Shown here: positions 57,683-64,000 of the stretch, piece by piece
Numbering within the stretch: position 1 is the first letter of the stretch
Layout: every line of letters starts with the position of its first letter
Assembly: GCA_038049695.1 (NCBI GenBank)
Contig: CP142457.1
Coordinates: 25,186,501 to 25,250,500, forward strand
Reading direction: 5' to 3'
Source: Cinnamomum chago
Taxonomy: Eukaryota > Streptophyta > Magnoliopsida > Laurales > Lauraceae
Length of the DNA: 64,000 bases
Position numbers and translations under genes: made by a program
Notes under the pieces: generated by a model
Seen by the model: only the letters and a program-made list of their open reading frames with translations
Database searches by the model: none
What the model was told of the DNA's origin: nothing

Positions 57683-58795
57683 CTGCAGTAGCAGCAATTG
57701 GTTAGACCAGCCAGAAGAAGATGCAATAATACTACTGTTAAGGAAAATTTTGGAACTTCAAGAACTGTATAAAATAAAACTGACATAAAAGAAAACATTG
57801 AGGCAATTCAGCATTATTGGGCAACTTTCATTGATTTATACAAAAAATCACGTGAAACTGTTTGAACATGTATAGTTACAGCACTGAGCACAACAGCTTG
57901 GGTTCCAAGTTAGAAATCTCATCCAGTACCACATAAAATCATACTTCAGCCTGATGACATTGGGCTTGATTGACATTCAATTTTAAAACCATGTACAAAC
58001 TATGATATAGTCAATGTTTTCAGGCTTTGACGAATAATTGATTGCAAAATCACACAATACAAAGCCATTCACAGTGACATAAGTGAAAAATAAGAATAAA
58101 ACACTCGAGTCTCAACAATATGTTCCAGAAGAAGACAGAAATATCAGTGTGCTTTTACTAAAGTTGATTGAAGGTTATATCATAGATTACATCCAGAAAT
58201 AACTAGAGTTGGGTTTCTAAGCCAGATCTTTGAAGGTGACAGAAAGAATGCTGTGGCATTAATGCTTCGAAATAGCAGGGTAGTTGGTGCATTTGCTCAA
58301 TGGAGTGCTTGCCCTTTAGGGACACGAATTTTGAATTATAATGTGTTTTAAGTAAATTAATTAGTTACCATTAAAAAAACTCGATCTTGGGTTTTTGACA
58401 CATGCCCCAAAGGATTGGGGGTCCAACCCCATTCCTCATCCCCATACCGAAACACTAAAAAATTTACTTAAGCAATGACACAAAAAATAGTAGATATTCC
58501 TTAAGATGATCGGCTCTGCACCACTAACTCATAACACCATGTCATAATCTTGAACTCTGAAATTTAATTAAAGAAGGCAAGACAGGAATTTCCTATGACC
58601 TAAGATCCAAACCAGCTTTAAAGGAGAAAAAAAAAAAAGTAATTCCAAATAAGAAACAAATGCTTGTTAGAAGCAAAGAAAATAATGGGTTGGTGGGGGG
58701 CACGTCCCAAGAATAGTTGTAAGACCTCACCACTCTGAATTGTCCATACAAAAATCGAATTTTCCCATAACTTCATCTTTCTTTTCCTGATTGAA
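57683..58795. other. Region where SEC11 exon 1 was sought and not found
   Basis: No frame on the - strand encodes the conserved SGSMEPGFKR end or a transmembrane anchor. The sequence is AT-rich with many stops. Confidence 0.5.
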
Positions 58796-58808
58796 AGAGA
58801 AAATTGGA

Positions 58809-58865
58809 TGCTGGGCGCCGAGAAAAACGATCCGACTCGAGCTTCCCTCACTTTTCTCACATCAG
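58809..58865 (+). other. Candidate first coding exon of an unknown + strand gene
   Basis: ATG at 58809 starts MLGAEKNDPTRASLTFLTSG and runs into CAG|GTATGC, a good donor, followed by a long CT-rich stretch. About 1.4 kb further on, TTAGTGCAG at about 60254-60262 precedes a frame RTVPVLELARGVINELENST. The phases of these two do not join cleanly, and a hAT element interrupts the second piece at 60378. No family recognised. Confidence 0.25.
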
Positions 58866-60369
58866 GTATGCCCTTTTCCCTCGCTCTCCACCTCTCTCTC
58901 TTTCCCACTCTCTGTAACCCTTGTTCTTGTCTCTATATCAACCACCTCTACCCCGACTTTATGACTCTCTCCCAATCTATTTCCACCCTCTTCTCTCTCT
59001 GACCCCATCTCCCAATCTATTCCCCCAGCCACTGTTATTTGGGTATTATTTGATTTTCGATTTTGATTGGTTGAATCGTTGTTGTTTTTAGCTATATCCA
59101 GTAGCAATAAATCATTGTTAGAGCCATTGATGGTGCCAAAGATCTAATCTTCATTTGGGTGAGGCTACAAAATAGCATCCAACCTTATTGATTTCTCAAT
59201 TTGAGTATTTTTACAGATAGGTGCTTTGGAGTTGGGAGTGGGTAGGAAGCAGGAAAATGGAAGTGAAATTTTGTTGTGGATGTAATTCTTCACATTACAT
59301 GATGGCAGAGAATCAACTATAGGGACGCTAACTAGGTCAGTCGCAATAGTTATAATGGGAGGAGGTAGAGGGTTCAAATCATCTTCAGTCTTGTTTCTTC
59401 TTGTGGCAGAGTGTTGAATCATTGATGTGGAAAGCAATGATCATTTCTAGTGCGAGTGTGAGTTTTTGCCATATCCTGCTCTAGGCCAATGAATGAATGG
59501 CAGATGAAGGATCGAACCCAAATGAAAGGTTTTGATCGATCATGCTTCAGGTGGTGGATCCAATGAAGGCCCAAGTGCATCAACATGGTAGGGATGGGAT
59601 GTTCAGCCTTTACATTTCTTCTTTCTCAGTGAAGGTGACGATCCTTAGCACATTAGTGCCACTAATGGGATTCTAGTAGTATGGTCTTCTAAATCAGGGT
59701 GTCAGTAGGTTAAGTGCCCAAAGCACCAGGAAACGTGATTAGCAACTTGGTATCATGTTTCTTCTGCTATTTTGCATCTCTAGAGACAATTTCTATGTAA
59801 AAAGCCAAGCTATACCTGTAAAGTAGTGGTTCTTATTTCTATGTACAAATTATCCCATTTGAAATGGGTTTGAATATTTTGATGCCCTGGATGCTTGTCC
59901 ATTGGGAATTGGGAAACAAATGAGGTGGGTGCTTTTTTTACCAATTAACTCTTCCCAAAATCACTATTGGGGAATCAAGGTAGGTAATGATTTGGGGTGG
60001 AATTTATGCACTGGCCCTAAATAGATTGCAGCGCAAGTCACAGTTGGATGGTTATGTGTTTTGTTGCATGTTTGGGTCCCGTGGGAATTGGAAATCACAA
60101 TGAGGTGGGGTACCTTTTTCCAACTTTCTGATCAAAATTCTTAATGGGGAATGGAGTTTGTAATGGTTTGGGATGGAATTTCAAACGAACCAACTAAACA
60201 AATTGCTAAACAAATGACCACCCATGATGTATTGAGGATTGGTGGTTCATCTTGTTAGTGCAGAGGACAGTCCCAGTGCTAGAGCTTGCTAGAGGAGTAA
60301 TCAATGAGCTGGAAAATTCAACTGATCTGAAGATGGACATTCTCAGAACCATTGATGTGAATTCAGGGA
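58866..60369. other. Stretch without confident gene; candidate exon at its end
   Basis: CT-rich up to about 59040, then mixed sequence. 60263-60369 is open on the + strand with an amphipathic, exon-like composition (LELARGVINELENSTDLKMD), cut by the hAT insertion. Could be an exon of a lost gene. Confidence 0.3.
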
Positions 60370-60377
60370 GTCAATCA

Positions 60378-61598
60378 CAAGGATGAAAATAGCAGCCGCC
60401 ACTATGAAGCGGGGGCTACATAGCGGCGTAGCGGTACGATTTGAAAAAATCGCCAAAAAAATCTGAAAAAATTTCAGAAAATCCAGAAAATTGTAAAATG
60501 AAAGAAAATGTGTTTCTTTTGCAAAAGTAAGAAAAGGGGGTGTAGCGGTGCACTCAATATATGAGGTCCTGTATCGCTGTATAAATAGAAAATAATAGTA
60601 ATGATTAGTTTTTTTAAATGTATTCATGTTTCTCAGTCATGCTAACTTATTTCTAGTTAGAGTGAAATTTGATTGAGCTCTATTTTCAAGTGGAATGAAA
60701 TTTGGCTAAGGCATTGATTTCAATTAAGTAATATTTGGCTAAGACATGACTTTTTTAGTTTTATATTTAGCCTCATTGTGGAGCCCACCAATGATTAAAG
60801 GAATCAGTGCTTCAGCTTTTATTTTTTCTTAGAGGGTCATTTAATTTTTATTGATACCTTTCAAAGGGTCCATAAGTGCCCTAATGAAATAAAAGATGGG
60901 TCCATTTAATTTTTATTTATGCTTTAAAGGACCCATAAGTGCCCTCTAATGAAATAAAAGAGGGGTTCATTTAATTTTTATTCATAACTTTCATAGGGCC
61001 CATAAGTGCCCTCTAAAAGAGGGGTACATTTAATTTTTATTTATAACTTTCATTGGGCCCATAAGTTTCCTCTTACAAGATGGGGCACATTTAATTTTTA
61101 TTTACAACTTTCATAGGCCCATAAGTGCACCCTAATGAAATAATACAATGAAATAATACAAGGGTCGAAATGAAATTGGTTTTGGTGCCATGAGTGCCCT
61201 CTAAAAGAGGGAAGAAGAAAGGAGGAGCCGCTGCTCGCTACCGCTGCAGGTGTTGCTGCCGCCGCCTCTGCAAGTGTTGCTGCTGCTGCTGTTTCTACTT
61301 CAACAGATATGTTTTCTTCTTCCTCTAGTAAAACTTCTTCCGTCTTTTTTCTTCTTCTTTCTTCAGTCAAACTCCTTCTATCTTTTTTTTTTTCTTCTTC
61401 CTATAGTCAACTTGATGAGAGGGGAAGCCAGGGGTTTTTTTTTTTTTTTTTTCATGTTTCAGAGCCTGTAGCAGCCGATACGTAACGTATCGGTGCGTAT
61501 CGGCCACTACGGGTAAATAGCCACCGATACAGTTGTGATCGGCACTTTTCTGTATTTAGCATAGCGGCCATGGCCGATGCGTAGCTTTTTTATCCTTG
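60378..61598. mobile_element. hAT-superfamily element, 1,221 bp, perfect 8-bp target duplication
   Basis: Ends CAAGGATGAAAATAGC and, inverted, CAAGGATAAAAAAGC. GTCAATCA is repeated exactly at 60370-60377 and 61599-61606. Subterminal parts hold GTAGCGGTACG and CGATACGTAACGTATCGG motifs, which recur near 52400. The interior has a tandem array (60838-61140) and CT-rich repeats. No transposase, so it is non-autonomous. Confidence 0.85.
60838..61140. repeat. Tandem array of about 55-65 bp units inside the hAT element
   Basis: Five copies containing CATTTAATTTTTATTTATAA and GGGCCCATAAGTGCCCTC blocks, with variable spacing. Confidence 0.8.
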
Positions 61599-61689
61599 GT
61601 CAATCAAGGTAAAAGGATATTGCATGGACACCAAGGCTTTGATATTTCAGTAGTGTGACCACTTAACTGTCATTGGAAGCTATGGTTAT

Positions 61690-63530
61690 TGATGGGTCAG
61701 GCCCAAATGACTCGGTCCACGATGACGGGTCGAGTCAAAGTGACCCGAGCCCGGGTCTAAATCCACCCATTAAGGGCCGGGTCCAGATCCACTAAATGAC
61801 GGAGTCAGTGCGTCGTTCCTTTAACTGGCTTTTACCAAGTCCTGCAAAGGAGATCTTACCTGCTCGTCTGTTGAGGGCGGTTCGGAAGACTCCACCAGAA
61901 TGGAGCGTACGTCGCTGAAGAATCGTCCCCATCCGTTAGGGGAAAGAGTCCCACCAACACTGGGAGGGAGAGGCAACTCTTATCTACTTTTTCATTATCA
62001 TTGTATTCTTCTGCTTTGTAATCTCTTCCCCGGAGCAGTAAAGTCGTCAATTGAAGTGGAGTAGATCACACTGACCGAACCACTATAAACTCTTTCTTTC
62101 TCTTTCCATTAATTTTCACATTAAATTGCTTATCACTTGACCGGTGGTGCCCGAAACATTTTTTGGCATCATCAGTTTGGCGCCGTCTGTGGGAAACGAA
62201 GAAAATTTCCTTTTTTGAAATTATGGTGATCACCACAAAATCAACGAGGCGACAAGATGGCAATCCCTCGCGGGAGGGCGAGGGTAATCCTATACCAAAT
62301 AATCCTGCACCGAATACTCCTGCTCCCTCTCCTTAACAAATGCTATAAACCATGCAGCAGCTGGTGACCCAAAACCAGTAGATACTGCAACTCATGCTCG
62401 CAGGGCAAGGAGGAGCACAATTTGGTACAGCACCGCAGGAAGCACCGCGCCTGGAGCAACCGACTGCTCCACGCAGGGGAGCACCTCACCTGGGCGCCCA
62501 TCCCCATGGTGCTCAGGGCCGAGGAGCGAACCACGGGGCCCGTCCACATCCTCACCTGGGCGCCCATCCCCATGGCGCCCAGGGCGCCTCTACTGGAGCT
62601 CTCCATGTCGCCCCACACGGGGTACTCTTGGTCGACCCTCAAGGCCGCACCCATCGTGAGGCGCCTCCACCCCCGGGTGGAGCCCCATCAGGAGGACCTC
62701 TAGGAAGAGCGAATCACGGTGGACTTCCACCTCCTCCCCCTGCTTCTAACGATGAAGATCCTCATTTCCAGGAGGGGGGAAGTGAAAATCACAGCATAGA
62801 AGATGAGAGTTATTTCCCTGGTCCATCCAGGGAACCCGGCAATCGCTGGGAGAAAAAGATCAAAGACATGCAGGATCAACTGGGCGATGTCTTCAACGCC
62901 ATAAGGGCGAAGGCACCGGAGACGGTAGATTATCTGGTCGGGCGAACGGATACACCTTTCAAGCCTGACGTGGTGAACTACCCACTCCCTCGGAAGTTCA
63001 AGATGCCATCCGTGGAGACCTTTGATGGAACGAAAGATCCACTGGACCATCTGGAGACGTACAAAACCAAAATGCAGCTGCATAATATCCCTGACGAGAT
63101 AATGTGCAGGGCGTTCCCAACTACATTGAAGGGTTCCGCTCGGCACTGGTTTGCCAATCTCCCCCAAGCATCCATAGCCACCTTTGGAGAGTTGAGCAAA
63201 TCTTTTGTCTCACACTTTATCGGTGGGCGCCGCCACTAGAAGCCTGCCACACACCTGCTCAGCATAAAACAGGACCGAGATGAGAGTCTGAGGAGTTACC
63301 TCATTCGTTTTAACAAGGAGGTCCTCCAAGTTGAGGAGCCCAATAACAAAGTCACCATGACCGCCTTTTTGGGAGGCCTACGTTCATCCAGTTTCCTCTT
63401 TGCAGTAACGAAGCGACCACCAAAGAGCATGCCAGAACTATTTGTAAAAGCTCAAAAATATATGAATGCTGAGGAAATAAACAGGTCCAGGCGAGGTGAA
63501 TCATCTCGTGGATCGCCAAAAGCTTGACCT
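61690..63530 (+). mobile_element. Ty3/gypsy Tat-like retrotransposon fossil: 5' LTR, primer site and gag
   Basis: The LTR (61690 to about 62171) starts TGATGGGTCAGG and ends GGCATCA. Directly after it comes TTTGGCGCCGTCTGTGGGAA (62175-62194), the primer-site text characteristic of Tat-type plant gypsy elements. Downstream, a long frame and its continuation encode a Pro/His-rich N-terminal region and the retrotrans_gag domain (FDGTKDPLDHLETYKTKMQL, ARHWFANLPQ, FVSHFIGGRR, then RSYLIRFNKEV). Protease, RT, integrase and the 3' LTR are absent, so it is truncated as well as broken by a few changes. Age cannot be judged without the second LTR. Confidence 0.85.
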
Positions 63531-63755
63531 GCCTCTGCACTGTTCTTAAACAGGCAGTCTATCTCCAGCTTAGCGGCTCTCTCGCAGGTCGCCAAAAAAG
63601 CTTGGCCTCTGCACTGTTCTCAAACAGGCAGCCTATTTCCAGCTTAGTGGCTCTCTCGCGGATCGCCAAAAAAGCTTGGCCTACCTCTGTACTGTTCTCA
63701 AACATGCAGCCTATCTCCAGCTTAGCGGCTCTCTCAGGGGGCGCCAAAAGCACAG
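63512..63755. repeat. Minisatellite of about 75-80 bp units at the gag/epoxide hydrolase junction
   Basis: Three copies containing GGATCGCCAAAAAAGCTTGG, CTGTTCTCAAACAGGCAGCC and CCAGCTTAGCGGCTCTCTCG blocks, plus part of a fourth (GGGGCGCCAAAAG). Frames here on either strand are made by the repeat. Confidence 0.8.
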
Positions 63756-63789
63756 TCTCAAAAGGCATGATCTTGAAACTCAGGTCATC

Positions 63790-64000
63790 TGCAACGCGGA
63801 ATCAAGCAAGGCAAGGAGATCATCAACAAGGTCCTTAAAATTCCCTTTCTCTGGCTCTGAGGGCTGTTCTGAGAGGCCATAGCCTCTGAAATCTGGAGCA
63901 ATAGCCCTGAACCCAGCGTTGGCTACAACAACCATCTGATACCTCCATGTATACCAAATCTCAGGAAACCCATGCAAGAAAACCACTGTCACAGGCCCAG
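63790..64000 (-). CDS. Soluble epoxide hydrolase, N-terminal part, continues beyond the window
   Basis: Epoxide hydrolases of the alpha/beta-hydrolase fold convert epoxides (for example of fatty acids) to diols. The - strand frame reads GPVTVVFLHGFPEIWYTWRY, then QMVVVANAGFRAIAPDFRGY, GLSEQPSEPEKGNFKDLVDD and LLALLDS. HGFPE is the oxyanion-hole motif, and APDFRGYG is family-typical. The catalytic aspartate region (KDFGA-like) should follow on the left but is replaced within a few codons by unrelated and repeat sequence, so either an exon ends here or the gene was cut. The N-terminal start lies beyond 64000. Not known whether the gene is alive. Confidence 0.85.

Noticed and set aside
58618-58908. 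Start of SEC11 on the - strand (frame with MKLWENSIFVWTIQ)
   Set aside because: No similarity to the conserved MGWIGE... N-terminus or to SGSMEP. The resemblance is superficial.
62700-63199. 155- and 73-codon frames on the - strand
   Set aside because: Antisense shadows of the gag coding region.
1-64000. CRISPR arrays, operons, or riboswitches
   Set aside because: The window is plant nuclear DNA. Repeats here are minisatellites and transposon ends without spacer structure.

Overview
This window is nuclear DNA from a flowering plant. The signs are intron-split genes with GT-AG splice sites, a plastid-targeted phosphoglycerate kinase with a Ser/Arg-rich transit peptide, tRNA-derived SINEs, L1-type LINEs, Ty1/copia and Ty3/gypsy fossils, a FAR1-type MULE transposase, PIF/Harbinger and hAT elements, and many small MITEs. 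The species cannot be fixed from the sequence. Nothing prokaryotic (operons, CRISPR, ribosome binding sites) is present.

Two host genes can be read exon by exon. The chloroplast phosphoglycerate kinase gene (+ strand, 39563-44040) has six exons and an apparently intact 484-residue product. The other is a signal peptidase catalytic subunit gene (SEC11 type, - strand). Its six downstream exons lie at 47638-57682, but the first coding exon, which should carry the catalytic serine, is not visible. The two genes are convergent. At the right edge (about 63790-64000, - strand) is the N-terminal part of a soluble epoxide hydrolase that continues beyond the window.

The left 38 kb is a transposon graveyard. 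From 1 to 5820 four elements are nested: a 767-bp MITE sits in a copia element, which abuts a Del/Tekay-like LTR fragment, which abuts a LINE fragment. From about 6.5 to 21 kb there is a TIR transposon, a decayed Ulp1-type (C48) protease gene, coiled-coil segments and a decayed FAR1-like MULE transposase, the last three all on the - strand. The coiled-coil region is split by a 1.67-kb LTR-type insertion (target duplication ATTAC), and that insertion is itself split by a 4,016-bp solo LTR (target duplication GTAAC). A 4.8-kb PIF/Harbinger-like element (23683-28509) follows. It holds a Myb/SANT-like ORF1 fragment and a nested Tourist-like MITE. From 29 to 38 kb there are SINEs, hAT-like and Mutator-type MITEs, simple repeats, and a satellite-like array with a 269-bp higher-order duplication.

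The right part (44-64 kb) has SEC11 introns loaded with insertions (a LINE with a clear target duplication, MITEs, minisatellites), an 8-bp-duplication hAT element (60378-61598), and the LTR and gag of a Tat-like Ty3/gypsy element (61690-63530) next to the epoxide hydrolase exon. I see no wholly new gene system. The most distinctive observations are the linked FAR1-type transposase and Ulp1 protease remnants (a possible very large MULE), the nested solo LTRs, the GC-AG intron in the PGK gene, and the hierarchical satellite that resembles a transposon end.
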